NCBI GenBank assembly: GCA_005217565.1
Contig: SJCO01000006.1
Coordinates: 415,147 to 479,146 of the forward strand
Direction: 5' to 3'
From: Puteibacter caeruleilacunae
GTDB taxonomy: Bacteria > Bacteroidota > Bacteroidia > Bacteroidales > Prolixibacteraceae
DNA length: 64,000 bases
Shown: piece by piece, positions 9,294 to 19,375 of the stretch
Layout: each line of letters starts with the position of its first letter
How positions within the stretch are numbered: the first letter of the stretch is position 1
Notes under the pieces: model-generated
What the model was told of the DNA's origin: nothing
What the model saw: the letters and a program-made list of their open reading frames with translations, nothing else
The model's database searches: none
Made by a program: the position numbers and the translations under genes

Positions 9294-9822
9294 ATGAATT
9301 AATTTTATTGAATATGTCCCAGAGGACTATACCAGCGCTAACCGAAATATTAAAGGAGTGCTTTGTTCCATATTGTGGTATTTCAATACATCCATCACAC
9401 ATGTTCACAACTTTCTGGTGAACTCCCTTGACTTCGTTTCCAAATACAAGAGCTAGCTTTTCACCTTCTTTGGGTTGAAAATCAGGCAACGATATACTGT
9501 CTTCAACTTGTTCAATACCAAGAATGGTATAGCCTTCGTCTTTAAGCTTAGCAATTGCTTGTTCGGTTTTCTCAGTGTATTCCCATTCAACAGAATTCTC
9601 AGCATCGAGAGCTGTTTTATGAATGTCTTTATTAGGAGGAGTGGCAGTAATACCACAAAGATAAATCTTTTCAACCAATAAAGCATCAGAGGTTCTGAAT
9701 ACCGATCCAATGTTATTACAGCTTCTGATATTATCGAGCACTACCGCAATCGGTGTTTTTTGTGCTCCCTTGAATTCAGCAACCGATATTCGGTTAAGTT
9801 CACTGTTTCGTAATTTTCTCAT
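9292..9822 (-). CDS. SpoU/TrmH family RNA 2'-O-methyltransferase
   Basis: 176 residues. The three SPOUT motifs are present: NIRSCNNIGSVFRTSDAL (about 31-48, with the catalytic Arg/Asn), LALVFGNEVKGV (about 127-138) and CIEIPQYGTKHSFNISVSAGIVLW (about 145-168), forming the trefoil-knot SAM site. The enzyme probably methylates a ribose in tRNA or rRNA; the exact target cannot be assigned. It lies 15 bp downstream of the arginine deiminase gene and is likely transcribed with it. Confidence 0.88.
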   Translation of the reverse strand: MRKLRNSELNRISVAEFKGAQKTPIAVVLDNIRSCNNIGSVFRTSDALLVEKIYLCGITATPPNKDIHKTALDAENSVEWEYTEKTEQAIAKLKDEGYTILGIEQVEDSISLPDFQPKEGEKLALVFGNEVKGVHQKVVNMCDGCIEIPQYGTKHSFNISVSAGIVLWDIFNKINS

Positions 9823-9837
9823 ATAATATTCTAATTT

Positions 9838-11112
9838 CTACCAGTCTACCGCCTGACGTTTTACAGGCATTGTCATACAACGACAGCCACCACCACCTCG
9901 TGACAACTCAGAGCCTTCAATGGTTATTACACTACGACCAAGAGAGTGAACATCAACCTGACCTGAAATAATATCATGTGCTTTTACTACTTCAAAACCG
10001 TTTTTGTTCATTTCTTCAATAGTATGTACGTTACGGGCATATCCAAGTACTTTACCTGGAGCGATTGCAAAGAAGTTGGCTCCACTGTGCCATTGCTCTC
10101 TTTCTTGAATCCACGGATCTTTACTTCCTCCACAGTTGATTGGTTTTAAATCAATGCCAACTTTGCGAAGAGCAGTTAAAAGATTATCCTCGGTTGTAAT
10201 TGAGGTTACTGCTCCTCGATCAACTGTTATGTGAATCGTCTGGTATTTATTATTGCGCATGATTAAAGGCTCATAAACCATGCAGGCATCCTTATCAAGG
10301 AATGTAAATACCATATCAAGATGGATGAATGACTCAGGATTACTCGGAAGCTCCTGAATGATAAGGTGGCGAGGAATGCTGTTTTTCTTTTTAATAGTTT
10401 CAAGAATGAAATCAATTCCTTGTGATGTGGTTCTGATTCCTGTTCCAATGACTAAGACATCCTCTCGTGCGATAAGAACATCACCTCCTTCAATCGTTGC
10501 CGATCGGTCAGGGATAGGACCGTATGCAGGATTTAGAAGGTTTACTGTATCAACACCAAACAACGGATGATGTTTAAATATCGCTTCCATGATTACAGAT
10601 TCACGCTCTCTTACACGGTTAGCCATTCTTCCTATTAATACTTCGTCAAGCATCGACATTGACGCATCGCGAGTAAAGAAGAAGTTGTGTAATGGACGCA
10701 AAACAAATCGTTCTTTACTTAGATACTTTGTTAATGTATCACGCTCTAAAATTACTCCTTGAATCAGCTGGCGTGCTAATTCCATTGAGTCCAAATCAGA
10801 AAGTCGGTTATACTCACTCTGAACTTGCTCTAATTCACAAATTCTTGAAAGTAGGTTGGCTTTTTGATTTTCATCACGGAGTAATACTTCAAGAAGTTCC
10901 ATAACTTCGAAGGTGTTGCAGAATTTATTCAACACTCCTTTTAGTTGCATATACTCATCCTTAGCAACAGACAAGTTAAGAATGTCACTATATAATGCAC
11001 GCTCTGCATTCTTAGGAGTCATATTTTCAACCTCCTGCCCTGGGGTATGAAGAATTACTCCTTCAAGTCTCCCAATCTCTGATTTGACGTTTACTCCAAA
11101 TTTATTGCTCAT
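9838..11112 (-). CDS. arcA: Arginine deiminase
   Basis: 424 residues. The N-terminal motif is EIGRLEGVILHTPGQEVENMTP. FTRDASM near residue 150 and the substrate-binding IEGGDVLI near 210 follow. The C-terminal catalytic motif is GGGGCRCMTMP with the nucleophilic Cys412. The enzyme hydrolyses arginine to citrulline and ammonia. No arcB, arcC or antiporter is adjacent, so it may serve nitrogen acquisition or acid resistance, with downstream ATP-forming steps encoded elsewhere if at all. Its operon partner is a SpoU methyltransferase. The family assignment is firm; the physiological role is inferred. Confidence 0.92.
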   Translation of the reverse strand: MSNKFGVNVKSEIGRLEGVILHTPGQEVENMTPKNAERALYSDILNLSVAKDEYMQLKGVLNKFCNTFEVMELLEVLLRDENQKANLLSRICELEQVQSEYNRLSDLDSMELARQLIQGVILERDTLTKYLSKERFVLRPLHNFFFTRDASMSMLDEVLIGRMANRVRERESVIMEAIFKHHPLFGVDTVNLLNPAYGPIPDRSATIEGGDVLIAREDVLVIGTGIRTTSQGIDFILETIKKKNSIPRHLIIQELPSNPESFIHLDMVFTFLDKDACMVYEPLIMRNNKYQTIHITVDRGAVTSITTEDNLLTALRKVGIDLKPINCGGSKDPWIQEREQWHSGANFFAIAPGKVLGYARNVHTIEEMNKNGFEVVKAHDIISGQVDVHSLGRSVITIEGSELSRGGGGCRCMTMPVKRQAVDW

Positions 11113-11154
11113 TTCTATTTGATTTTAAGGGATAAAGAAAAAAATAGAATCGTG

Positions 11155-11162
11155 CAAATATA
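11155..11162 (-). promoter_or_regulatory. -7 element (TATATTTG) of arcA
   Basis: On the minus strand TATATTTG lies 43 bp upstream of the arcA start codon and matches TAnnTTTG exactly. No clear TTTG at -33. Confidence 0.5.
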
Positions 11163-11268
11163 AGAACAATGTGAGTAAAACTGGATTATATTTTGTTCAG
11201 CAGAGAGATAATTATTTATTCTTTATAACATAAATTGTAATTTTAGGTTAGTTCACGCGGATATTTAC

Positions 11269-11276
11269 TAATTTTG
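11269..11276 (+). promoter_or_regulatory. -7 element (TAATTTTG) of the DUF4294-thpR operon
   Basis: TAATTTTG ends 8 bp before the ATG at 11285, so the expected transcript has only a few nucleotides of leader. Confidence 0.5.
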
Positions 11277-11284
11277 GGACAGAT

Positions 11285-11884
11285 ATGAAGAGTATGTTTC
11301 GATTGATTCTGGTGCTTCTGTTTTGCTGGGTGGCGAATAAAACTGAGGCACAAAATGATCAGGACTCCAGCAAAGTGATTGGAGATAGATTGGTCATCGG
11401 AGCAGATACTATACCTCATCGCAACCTAAAGGAGGTTCCTGTATTTCCACGTAAGACCTTTTCAAATCGATGGCAATATAATAGATATAGAAGATTAGTC
11501 TATCGTTTGAAGAAGGTTTATCCATATGCCAAGCAAGCTGCAGAATTACTGGTCGACTTTGAAGAGAAGTTTGAACAAGAGCCCGATAAAGCTAAGCGAC
11601 GTAAGTATGTCAAGTCCATTGAAAAGCAATTGATGAATCGATATGGTGATGAGTTAAAAAAGTTATCAATAAGTGAAGGACGTTTACTTATTCGCTTAAT
11701 CGATCGTGAGACAGGCAGTACAACTTACGAACTTGTTAAGGATCTGCGCGGTGGTTTCTCTGCCTTTTTCTGGCAATCGGTAGCAAAGATCTTTGGAAAT
11801 AACCTGAAGACTAAGTATGATCCAGAAGGTGATGATGAATTAATTGAGGAGATCATACTGAAGATAGAAAAGGGAGAGCTCTGA
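11285..11884 (+). CDS. DUF4294 domain protein, exported
   Basis: 199 residues with a signal peptide ending near NKTEAQ (about residue 22). The DUF4294 core begins with KEVPVFPRKTF and continues through RYRRLVYRLKKVYPYAKQAAELL (about 65-90), a charged helical region. A further conserved block is SISEGRLLIRLIDRETGSTTYELVKDLRGGFSAFFWQ. The family is widespread in Bacteroidota and has no known function. The stop codon is 1 bp from the start of thpR, so the two form one operon. Confidence 0.82.
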   Translation: MKSMFRLILVLLFCWVANKTEAQNDQDSSKVIGDRLVIGADTIPHRNLKEVPVFPRKTFSNRWQYNRYRRLVYRLKKVYPYAKQAAELLVDFEEKFEQEPDKAKRRKYVKSIEKQLMNRYGDELKKLSISEGRLLIRLIDRETGSTTYELVKDLRGGFSAFFWQSVAKIFGNNLKTKYDPEGDDELIEEIILKIEKGEL

Positions 11885-11885
11885 T

Positions 11886-12449
11886 ATGCCTAAGAGAACT
11901 TTCATCGGAATAAGAGTGAATCCTAATGATCGTTTGCTAAATCTTCTTTCTGAACTACAACAAGAGTTTTCTTCTGATAAAATAAAATGGAGTCCAGTAA
12001 CCAACTGGCATTTTACCTTAAAATTCCTTGGCAATACAACGTTACAACAGGAACAACTGTTGATTGCCAGACTGCAGAATTTTGTGAAATCTATTAAGGT
12101 ATTTGACTATAAGATTGCAGGGTTGGGAACATTTGTGCGGAAAAGAAAACCAAAGGTTCTTTATTGTAATGTGTTAGCCTCAGATACTCTTGGAAAGCTA
12201 CAGCAGAATGTAGAGGATATTTGTCAACAAGTAGGATTTGATGCAGATCAACGGAACTATAATCCTCATCTAACTTTAGGCAGAATAAAACATTTAGAAT
12301 CATTGGATCGATTTGATCGTATTATTGGTTTGTTTGAAGATCAGATTTGGCAAACTGATGTCGCAAAAGATGTTATTTTATTTGAAAGTAGATCTACTTC
12401 CAAGGGACCAGAGTATATCCCGATTGATGTTTTTCCGTTGGCACAATAA
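11886..12449 (+). CDS. thpR: RNA 2',3'-cyclic phosphodiesterase (2H family)
   Basis: 187 residues, the usual ThpR/LigT size. Both HxTx signature motifs are visible: WHFTLKFLGNT (about 41-51) and NPHLTLGRIK (about 126-135); their two histidines form the catalytic pair. The family opens 2',3'-cyclic phosphates to 2'-phosphates on RNA ends, and some members ligate tRNA halves in vitro. Its stop codon directly abuts the stop of the convergent sugar transferase gene, with no terminator between them. Confidence 0.9.
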   Translation: MPKRTFIGIRVNPNDRLLNLLSELQQEFSSDKIKWSPVTNWHFTLKFLGNTTLQQEQLLIARLQNFVKSIKVFDYKIAGLGTFVRKRKPKVLYCNVLASDTLGKLQQNVEDICQQVGFDADQRNYNPHLTLGRIKHLESLDRFDRIIGLFEDQIWQTDVAKDVILFESRSTSKGPEYIPIDVFPLAQ

Positions 12450-13865
12450 TTATTTACCCTCTGCTCTTAGGCAGTTAATTAAAGTGTATAATAATATTTT
12501 GAAGTCGAGATACAGTGATATATTTTTTATATACAGAATCTCATATGGTAGTCTTTCCAACATCTCATCAACATTAGATGCGTAACCATATTTTACCTGT
12601 CCCCACGAAGTGATTCCAGGTCGTAATCGGTGCAATTGAGTATAGTAAGGTGCACGCTGTACGATTAAGTTGATGTAATATTCTCGTTCAGGACGCGGTC
12701 CGATAATTGACATTTCTCCTTTTAGTACATTTAAAAATTGAGGGATTTCATCGATATGTGTTTTTCGAATAAAACGACCAATGGGGGTAATTCGATTGTC
12801 ATTTTTCCCAGATAGTTCAGGACCATTTGCCTCTGCATTAATGACCATGCTCCTGAACTTGTACATGGTAAAAGGTTTTCCATATCTACCAATCCTGGTC
12901 TGCTTGAATATTACAGGCCCTTTTGATGTCAGCCCGATCGTTATTGCAACGATCAACGTTAGCGGAAGAGACAGAATGATAGCTATCAAAGAAAAAGATA
13001 CATCAAATAATCTCTTGATATTTTCTTGCCATGCAGGCATTAGACCATTTGATATTTTTATTAATGGACTACTAAAGATGGTTGTCATTTTAACATAACC
13101 GGATAGAATATCGTGCATGTCGGCCGTTCCTTTCACGACAATGTTTCTGTTGCCCAAAATTGATAAAATCTTATCGATGTATTTATGCTCATTTTGTTCG
13201 ACGGCTAAGATTACTTCTTCAATATCGTATTGATCAATAATAGTTTGCATATCTTCAATAATTCCCAATTGAGGAAGATGCTTTTGAAGTGGATTTTGGG
13301 ATGTTGATTTAGTCGAAACATATCCTTTAAAGATGTTACCAGTAGAACGTTTTAAGCTGGTTAGTTCTTTGTATATCTTTATTGCCTGATCATTACTACC
13401 TATAATGAATGTATTAAATCCTATCTTTCTTTGATGTATATCCCGAATTGTTTTTGAAGTTAGGATTAGTCTAAAGGCATATGTTATGGTAAATTGCAAG
13501 GTTAGAAGAACGAAAAACGAGTAGTAATAGTCTTTATAGCTTGCAATAAAATCGTCGAGAATAAGAGCGAAAAAGATGATGATTGTCCCTACGATCGACG
13601 TGAAGGCTGTTTGTCCTAATTCTAATAAACGTGCTCTACGATAAATATCTTTATAGAATCCGGTTAGATAATAAAGAATAAACCAGAATGTTGGAATGAG
13701 AACAATGCCTAAGGTAAACTGAGAACCGAACTCAACAGGAATGTCAATTCCAAAGACAGTAGTTTCTATAATTTTCTTTCGAAAAATATAGAAAAACAGC
13801 CAGGAAAGTGCAGCAGCGAATATATCTGCTGACATATACTTTGCCGTTTGTAGCTTTTTGTTCAT
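12450..13865 (-). CDS. Polyprenyl-phosphate sugar-1-phosphate transferase (WcaJ/WbaP type)
   Basis: 471 residues. Four to five N-terminal membrane helices (about 10-130), a cytoplasmic CoA-binding-like domain (about 140-260) and a further membrane segment (FDVSFSLIAIILSLPLTLIV) come first. The catalytic bacterial sugar transferase domain follows, with GPVIFKQTRIGRYGKPFTMYKFRSM, an HIDEIPQFLNVLKGEMSIIGPRPE block and LRPGITSWGQVKYGY. It starts an exopolysaccharide or O-antigen repeat unit by moving a sugar-1-phosphate onto undecaprenyl phosphate at the inner membrane. No glycosyltransferase cluster is adjacent except the Gfo/Idh-like gene 91 bp upstream. Confidence 0.92.
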   Translation of the reverse strand: MNKKLQTAKYMSADIFAAALSWLFFYIFRKKIIETTVFGIDIPVEFGSQFTLGIVLIPTFWFILYYLTGFYKDIYRRARLLELGQTAFTSIVGTIIIFFALILDDFIASYKDYYYSFFVLLTLQFTITYAFRLILTSKTIRDIHQRKIGFNTFIIGSNDQAIKIYKELTSLKRSTGNIFKGYVSTKSTSQNPLQKHLPQLGIIEDMQTIIDQYDIEEVILAVEQNEHKYIDKILSILGNRNIVVKGTADMHDILSGYVKMTTIFSSPLIKISNGLMPAWQENIKRLFDVSFSLIAIILSLPLTLIVAITIGLTSKGPVIFKQTRIGRYGKPFTMYKFRSMVINAEANGPELSGKNDNRITPIGRFIRKTHIDEIPQFLNVLKGEMSIIGPRPEREYYINLIVQRAPYYTQLHRLRPGITSWGQVKYGYASNVDEMLERLPYEILYIKNISLYLDFKILLYTLINCLRAEGK

Positions 13866-13956
13866 TCTCCGTTTTTAGGGTTAGCTAAGGTCACCGTAAA
13901 CCTTGTATTTGATTTAACGGAGGATGATTTTCAATATTGTAAGTATTAGAATGTTT

Positions 13957-14847
13957 TTAAAAAGAAAGTTTTAGTTTGTGTAAAATTTCGTCAATGGTTT
14001 CCCATATTGTGATCTCTTCTGCCAGGCTGAAAGTTATAGTTGCATTGCTTGTGATATGGTTATAAAACTCAGTCATTTCAGAGACAAAGGGAGATGTAAA
14101 TTCTTCGAGAGATGTATAATTAGAGTAATTTGTAGAGATCTCATTGGTAATTAAATTGGCTTGGATAAATCCTCCAGGCTGGTAAATTTTACATGTGCGA
14201 CACGATTCATGAGCAATGCGACTTGCCATGATGTTGGATATAGTCCCGCTCATAAAGTCTAACCGGAGATGCATTGCATCGATACTCTTGGGAATATTGA
14301 TGCTGGTAGCCTTGACATTCATTTTCTTAATCCGCGAATTTGTTAGATAGTGTATAAGACTTATTTCCTGAAAAATTTTTGTTGGAATAGGCTTAAACTG
14401 ATCATCTCCTCTTAGAGGATAGGTACTTGCAAACTCAATAATTTTAGGGAAATTGACTAACTGTTTAGTGCTTTTGACTATGGGGCGGTGTAGCATCTTA
14501 TTGGAAACCTGAACCTTCCAGCCTGACTCCTGAGCTAGTCGATAAAGTTGTTGTCTTTCTGTAATTGACAGATATCGTGTTCTTTCAAGAAACACTGGTT
14601 TTGTCTTTCTGATAAGGGCTGAGAGATTTTTGAAGTTGGCAAAATAAGAATCAAGTATTATAATTGCATCGCACTTGGCACTAAGACCATCGATATCGTG
14701 ATATATTGGAATGTCGTGTTTAATTGATTCTTCTGTAGTTTGATCCGCCGGCATAAAACCAACAATTGAGAACAACCTGATATCGTTCAAAAGTTGAATT
14801 TGCTCTTGGAGTCGATTACTATTTCCTATAATACCTACACGTAACAT
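13957..14847 (-). CDS. Gfo/Idh/MocA-like Rossmann protein, divergent
   Basis: 296 residues. The N-terminus MLRVGIIGNSNRLQEQIQLL is a Rossmann beta-alpha-beta, but the glycine motif is relaxed (GNSNR rather than GxGxxG). KCDAIIILDSYFANF and KTKPVFLERTRYLS resemble the later strands of the Gfo/Idh NAD domain, and FISKVN-like IQANLITNE in the C-terminal half suits the dehydrogenase beta-sheet domain. The usual EKP is replaced by LER. It may be a sugar-nucleotide oxidoreductase for surface polysaccharide, given the neighbouring sugar transferase, or a non-catalytic relative. It is probably co-transcribed with that gene. Confidence 0.6.
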   Translation of the reverse strand: MLRVGIIGNSNRLQEQIQLLNDIRLFSIVGFMPADQTTEESIKHDIPIYHDIDGLSAKCDAIIILDSYFANFKNLSALIRKTKPVFLERTRYLSITERQQLYRLAQESGWKVQVSNKMLHRPIVKSTKQLVNFPKIIEFASTYPLRGDDQFKPIPTKIFQEISLIHYLTNSRIKKMNVKATSINIPKSIDAMHLRLDFMSGTISNIMASRIAHESCRTCKIYQPGGFIQANLITNEISTNYSNYTSLEEFTSPFVSEMTEFYNHITSNATITFSLAEEITIWETIDEILHKLKLSF

Positions 14848-14993
14848 TGCTAAAAGTTAAGAAATATTGAGCAATGATAATATCGGTTTTACACAGAAAA
14901 TCGTGAATTGTTAATAACTTCTGAAGTATACGAATTTATCTTTTATTTTTACCTTCATGAGGATTAAATAATCTTTTAAACAGGAGAGAAGAA

Positions 14994-15023
14994 ATGAGAA
15001 CATTTTCTACCTTTGTTAGGTAG
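14994..15023 (+). CDS. Possible 9-codon upstream ORF before pcm
   Basis: ATG at 14994 encodes MRTFSTFVR followed by TAG at 15021-15023. It has a near-perfect Shine-Dalgarno (AGGAGAGAAG, 14983-14992), far better than that of pcm, whose ATG lies 22 bp after the uORF stop. Strong SDs are uncommon in Bacteroidota. It may be a leader peptide or a translation-coupling device for pcm; chance is not excluded. Confidence 0.35.
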   Translation: MRTFSTFVR

Positions 15024-15045
15024 CGAAGTGGAAATTATTTTACTT

Positions 15046-15690
15046 ATGTCAGAATCGTTTCAATATAAAGGACAAAGACGCAGATTGGTTGAAGGACTCC
15101 GAATCAAGGGAATCACAGATGAGGCTGTTCTTGACGCTATAGGGAATGTACCCAGACACAGATTTCTTGAAAGCAGTTTTTCGAAATTTGCCTATAAAGA
15201 TCAAGCATTTCCTATAGGTTCCGGACAAACAATATCTCAACCTTTTACAGTTGCTTATCAGTCACAGTTGTTAAAGGTACAACGACATGATAAGATACTA
15301 GAAGTGGGAACAGGATCAGGGTATCAGGCTGCAGTTTTATTAGAGTTAGGGGCTCAAGTATATACAATTGAGAGACATAAATCTCTATATAATAAGGTGC
15401 AACAATTCCTTCCTGAACTAGGTTATCATCCTCGTTTCTTTTTCGGTGATGGATATCAGGGATTACCAACTTATGGTCCGTTTGATAAGATCATTGTTAC
15501 TGCTGCAGCTCCTCATATTCCCGAAAAACTTAAGGAGCAACTTAAGGTAGGTGGGCTTATGGTGATACCAGTCGGTCCGTATGAGCGCCAAAAAATGACC
15601 GTTGTAAAAAGAATTTCAGAGAATAGATACGATATTAAAATACATGGAGATTTTGTATTTGTTCCGATGTTAAAAGGAACCGACATTTAA
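15046..15690 (+). CDS. pcm: Protein-L-isoaspartate O-methyltransferase
   Basis: From the ATG at 15046 (214 residues) the protein begins MSESFQYKGQRRRLVEGLRIKGI; the upstream TTG at 15013 would add 11 unlikely residues. Family motifs are NVPRHRFL, GSGQTISQPFTVAYQ (substrate region, about 60-75), the SAM-binding ILEVGTGSGYQAAVL, and FDKIIVTAAAPHIPEKL. The enzyme methylates isoaspartyl residues in aged proteins to start their repair, in the cytoplasm. Nine base pairs separate it from the MBL hydrolase gene, so an operon is likely. Confidence 0.93.
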   Translation: MSESFQYKGQRRRLVEGLRIKGITDEAVLDAIGNVPRHRFLESSFSKFAYKDQAFPIGSGQTISQPFTVAYQSQLLKVQRHDKILEVGTGSGYQAAVLLELGAQVYTIERHKSLYNKVQQFLPELGYHPRFFFGDGYQGLPTYGPFDKIIVTAAAPHIPEKLKEQLKVGGLMVIPVGPYERQKMTVVKRISENRYDIKIHGDFVFVPMLKGTDI

Positions 15691-15699
15691 TTTAAGCAT

Positions 15700-16338
15700 A
15701 TGATTTTTCTAAAGAAATTTGTTTTTAATCCTGTTCAGGTCAATACTTTCATTTTGTATGATGAAACTAAAGAAGCTGTTATTATTGATGCTGGATGTTG
15801 GAATCAAAGTGAAAGAGATCAGTTAGATCAGTTTATTTCAGAAAATGAACTAAAGCCGGTAAAACTTATTAATACGCATGGACATTTCGATCATATGCTT
15901 GGGGTGGAGTATGTGCGAGGTACGTACAAACTTGAACTTGCCATGCATAAAGATGATGAACCTTTTGTGGAAACAGCAGTTGCTCATGGTGATCGCTTTG
16001 GAATTCCTGTCGAACCAATTGAGAACCCCGAAAAGGAACTTAAGGATGGAGAGATTGTACGATTCGGTAATTCAGAATTGGAAGTAATACATCTTCCAGG
16101 ACATTCGCCTGGTGGTGTTGCTTTTTATTGTGCAAAACAAAAGTTCATAATAGTTGGAGATGTGTTGTTTCACGGAAGTATTGGAAGAACAGATCTACAC
16201 ATGGGAGATTATGATACCCTAATACATTCTATAAAGTCCAGAATTATGCCATTACCAGAAGAGGTAAAGGTGTTTCCGGGACATGGTCCAGAGACTTCAG
16301 TGGGATTTGAGAAACGTAATAATGCGTTTTTGAGGTAG
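15700..16338 (+). CDS. Metallo-beta-lactamase fold hydrolase (glyoxalase II-like)
   Basis: 212 residues, a single MBL domain. Metal ligands are THGHFDH (HxHxDH, about residues 62-68), His in LPGHSPGGV (about 132), Asp in VGDVLFHGSIGRTD (about 153) and His in VFPGHGPET (about 196). This arrangement is that of the glyoxalase II/YcbL group, which hydrolyses thioesters such as S-lactoylglutathione. The true substrate is uncertain because many Bacteroidota lack glutathione. Downstream partner of pcm. Confidence 0.85.
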   Translation: MIFLKKFVFNPVQVNTFILYDETKEAVIIDAGCWNQSERDQLDQFISENELKPVKLINTHGHFDHMLGVEYVRGTYKLELAMHKDDEPFVETAVAHGDRFGIPVEPIENPEKELKDGEIVRFGNSELEVIHLPGHSPGGVAFYCAKQKFIIVGDVLFHGSIGRTDLHMGDYDTLIHSIKSRIMPLPEEVKVFPGHGPETSVGFEKRNNAFLR

Positions 16339-16370
16339 GAAAATGTTGCAATGTGCAGCAAAAGTCATTT

Positions 16371-16398
16371 TTTGGATCTTGTAAGCTTCTTAATATTG
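16371..16398 (+). promoter_or_regulatory. Probable promoter of gcvP
   Basis: TTTG at 16371-16374, 16 bp, then TAATATTG at 16391-16398 (one mismatch to TAnnTTTG). About 50 nt before the ATG. No glycine riboswitch was recognised in this short leader. Confidence 0.45.
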
Positions 16399-16447
16399 CA
16401 GTAAATCATGTCTTTTTAACTAAGAGAAGAACCAAAAACAACGAATA

Positions 16448-19312
16448 ATGACTCAAGAAAGATTTGTTTCTCGTCACATTGGTCCAAGGGATCATGAGAT
16501 TGAGCAAATGCTTAGCAAGGTTGGAGCCTCATCATTGGATGAGTTGATAGAGCAAACAGTACCATCACGTATTCGTCTGGAAAAACCGTTAGATGTAGGC
16601 GACGGTTTGACTGAAAGACAATACTTTCGCAGAATATTAGATATAGCCCAGAAAAATAAAGTTTTCAATACTTATATTGGAATGGGGTATTACGATACGA
16701 TAACACCTGCTGTTATTTTGCGAAATGTGCTTGAAAATCCAGTGTGGTATACTTCTTATACTCCTTACCAGGCAGAAGTGTCACAGGGACGTCTGGAGGC
16801 GTTATTAAACTTCCAGACAATGGTGAGTGAACTTACCGGTATGGAATTGGCAAATGCCTCGTTGTTGGATGAAGCAACAGCTGGAGCAGAAGCAATGATT
16901 ATGCTTTATAATTCCAGATCAAGAGCACAAAAGAAAGCCAATATAAATGTGTGTTTGGTTGACAATAAAGTTTGGCCACAGACATGGCAGGTTTTACTAA
17001 CGCGTGCTGAGCCTCTTGGTATTGTGTTGAAGCAAGTTGATTTACTTAATACAGAGCTTGAGGAAGGTGTTTTTGGTGTTATTACACAGTATCCGAATGC
17101 AGATGGTGAGATTGAAGATTATAAAACTTTAACTGCTAAAGCACATGAGGTAGGGTGTAAAGTTGCTGTAGCTGCCGATTTACTTAGTCTTGCATTATTG
17201 ACTCCTCCTGGAGAATGGGGAGCAGATGTTGTTTTTGGTAGTTCTCAACGTTTCGGTATCCCAATGGGGTATGGAGGACCTCATGCAGCGTTCTTTGCCA
17301 CTAAAAATGAATTCAAGAGAAGCCTTCCTGGACGTATTATAGGTGTTTCAAGGGATTCAAATGACAACAGAGCTTTACGTTTGGCTTTGCAGACAAGAGA
17401 GCAGCATATTAAAAGAGATAAGGCTACATCTAATATATGTACAGCCCAAGCATTATTGGCAACAATGGCAGGCTTCTATGGTGTTTATCATGGTCCTGAG
17501 GGGATTGCTGAAATTGCAACAAGAATTCATAGTATCGCTAAATTTCTTTCAGCAGAGATCGAGAAGTTAGGATACATACAAGGAAATAAACAATATTTTG
17601 ATACAATCCGTTTCGCTTTACCGAAACATGTAAAGCTTGAGGATATTGAATGGCTCTCAGTGGCCAAGGAGATGAATTTCCGCTATTTTGATTCGCACGA
17701 AGTTGGATTAAGTATTGATGAGACCACTAATCTGGAAGACATCAATATGATATTAGAGGTGTTTGCGCGTGCTGCGAACAAACCTTTTGCAGAAGTTTTG
17801 GAAATGCCGGAGAATGTGGACGTTGCTGAAGATATCAGAAGGACATCTGATTTTATGGTTCAGGATGTATTTAACAAGTATCGTTCGGAAACAGAAATGT
17901 TACGCTATATTAAGCGTCTGGAAAGAAAAGATATTTCGTTAACTCATTCTATGATATCATTAGGATCCTGTACAATGAAACTTAATGCAGCGACTGAGAT
18001 GTTGCCGCTAAGTTGGATTGAGTTTGGAGGTATCCATCCATTTGTGCCAAAGAATCAGGCATTAGGATATCATGAAATGATGGAAGAGCTTCGACGTGAT
18101 CTTTCAAATATAACTGGATTTGCAGATGTTAGTTTGCAACCAAACTCTGGTGCTGCAGGTGAATATACTGGATTGATGGTAATTCAAGAATATCACAAGA
18201 GCAGGGGAGATCATCATCGTAATGTTGTTATTATTCCTGCTTCTGCTCATGGAACAAATCCAGCAAGTGCTGTAATGGCCGGATTAAAGGTCGTAGTGGT
18301 TCCATGTGATGAAAATGGTAATGTTAGTATCGAAGCATTGCGTGAGAAAGCACTAGAACATAGTGAGAACTTATCTTCGTTTATGGTAACTTACCCATCT
18401 ACACACGGTGTTTTCGAGACCGAGATTATGGAGATGTGTCAGATTATCCACGATAATGGAGGACAGGTTTATATGGATGGTGCCAATATGAATGCTCAGG
18501 TTGGCTTGACAAATCCATACAGAATTGGAGCCGATGTATGTCACTTGAATCTTCACAAAACATTTGCGATTCCTCATGGTGGAGGAGGCCCAGGTGTTGG
18601 ACCAATCGGTGTTGCTCCTCATTTGGTGGAGTTTCTTCCATCACATCCTATTATGAATAATGGACATATTGGAGATCCAGTTGTTTCTGCGGCTCCATGG
18701 GGTAGTGCTTCGGTTTTAACTATCACCTATGGATACATTAAGATGATGGGTGGAGAAGGCTTGACGCAAGCGACAAAGATGGCTATCTTAAACGCGAATT
18801 ATATTGCAGAAGCTTTAAAGGATAACTATGGTATATTATATACTGGAGAAAATGGGCGTGTTGCTCATGAGATGATCCTTGATTGTCGTCATTTTAAGGG
18901 TATTTGCGGTATAACTGAGGAAGACGTTGCAAAACGTTTGATGGATTATGGATTCCATGCTCCTACATTATCATTTCCAGTACATGGAACGCTTATGGTA
19001 GAACCTACAGAAAGTGAATCAATGCAAGAGCTTGATCGCTTTATTGAGGCAATGGATACGATCTTTGATGAGATTAAAGAGATTGAATCAGGAGTAGCGG
19101 ACAAGGAAGATAACGTATTAAAGAATGCGCCGCACACTGATCAAGTGATTACTGCCAATGAGTGGAGCCATCAATATTCAAGAGAAAAGGCTGCCTTCCC
19201 ATTGGATTGGATTCGTGAAAATAAATTTTGGGTACCAGTAGGACGTGTTGATAATGCCTATGGTGATAGAAATTTAGTCTGTACTTGTGGAAGCGTAGAA
19301 GATTATGCATAA
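16448..19312 (+). CDS. gcvP: Glycine dehydrogenase (decarboxylating), P-protein
   Basis: 954 residues, the single-chain fused form of the P-protein (N- and C-terminal halves joined). The PLP lysine is K704 in [23 protein letters not shown], the family signature with the glycine-rich loop. The N-terminus has the typical [14 protein letters not shown], and [21 protein letters not shown] marks the first half. With H, T and L proteins encoded elsewhere, it decarboxylates glycine and feeds methylene-THF; the 5-formyl-THF cyclo-ligase at 55960 serves the same folate pool. Single gene, own promoter and terminator. Confidence 0.97.
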   Translation: MTQERFVSRHIGPRDHEIEQMLSKVGASSLDELIEQTVPSRIRLEKPLDVGDGLTERQYFRRILDIAQKNKVFNTYIGMGYYDTITPAVILRNVLENPVWYTSYTPYQAEVSQGRLEALLNFQTMVSELTGMELANASLLDEATAGAEAMIMLYNSRSRAQKKANINVCLVDNKVWPQTWQVLLTRAEPLGIVLKQVDLLNTELEEGVFGVITQYPNADGEIEDYKTLTAKAHEVGCKVAVAADLLSLALLTPPGEWGADVVFGSSQRFGIPMGYGGPHAAFFATKNEFKRSLPGRIIGVSRDSNDNRALRLALQTREQHIKRDKATSNICTAQALLATMAGFYGVYHGPEGIAEIATRIHSIAKFLSAEIEKLGYIQGNKQYFDTIRFALPKHVKLEDIEWLSVAKEMNFRYFDSHEVGLSIDETTNLEDINMILEVFARAANKPFAEVLEMPENVDVAEDIRRTSDFMVQDVFNKYRSETEMLRYIKRLERKDISLTHSMISLGSCTMKLNAATEMLPLSWIEFGGIHPFVPKNQALGYHEMMEELRRDLSNITGFADVSLQPNSGAAGEYTGLMVIQEYHKSRGDHHRNVVIIPASAHGTNPASAVMAGLKVVVVPCDENGNVSIEALREKALEHSENLSSFMVTYPSTHGVFETEIMEMCQIIHDNGGQVYMDGANMNAQVGLTNPYRIGADVCHLNLHKTFAIPHGGGGPGVGPIGVAPHLVEFLPSHPIMNNGHIGDPVVSAAPWGSASVLTITYGYIKMMGGEGLTQATKMAILNANYIAEALKDNYGILYTGENGRVAHEMILDCRHFKGICGITEEDVAKRLMDYGFHAPTLSFPVHGTLMVEPTESESMQELDRFIEAMDTIFDEIKEIESGVADKEDNVLKNAPHTDQVITANEWSHQYSREKAAFPLDWIRENKFWVPVGRVDNAYGDRNLVCTCGSVEDYA

Positions 19313-19334
19313 TTAAATAATGATCTATAAGTTT

Positions 19335-19364
19335 AAAGCCCTGGGATTCCCCAGGGCTTTTTCG
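19335..19364 (+). terminator. Rho-independent terminator after gcvP
   Basis: AAAGCCCTGGG (19335-19345) pairs with CCCAGGGCTTT (19350-19360), followed by Ts. Confidence 0.88.
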
Positions 19365-19375
19365 TTATTGTTTAC

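Noticed and set aside
16339..16447. Glycine riboswitch before gcvP
   Set aside because: The leader is under 60 nt after the likely promoter, too short for the aptamer, and no glycine-aptamer motifs are visible.
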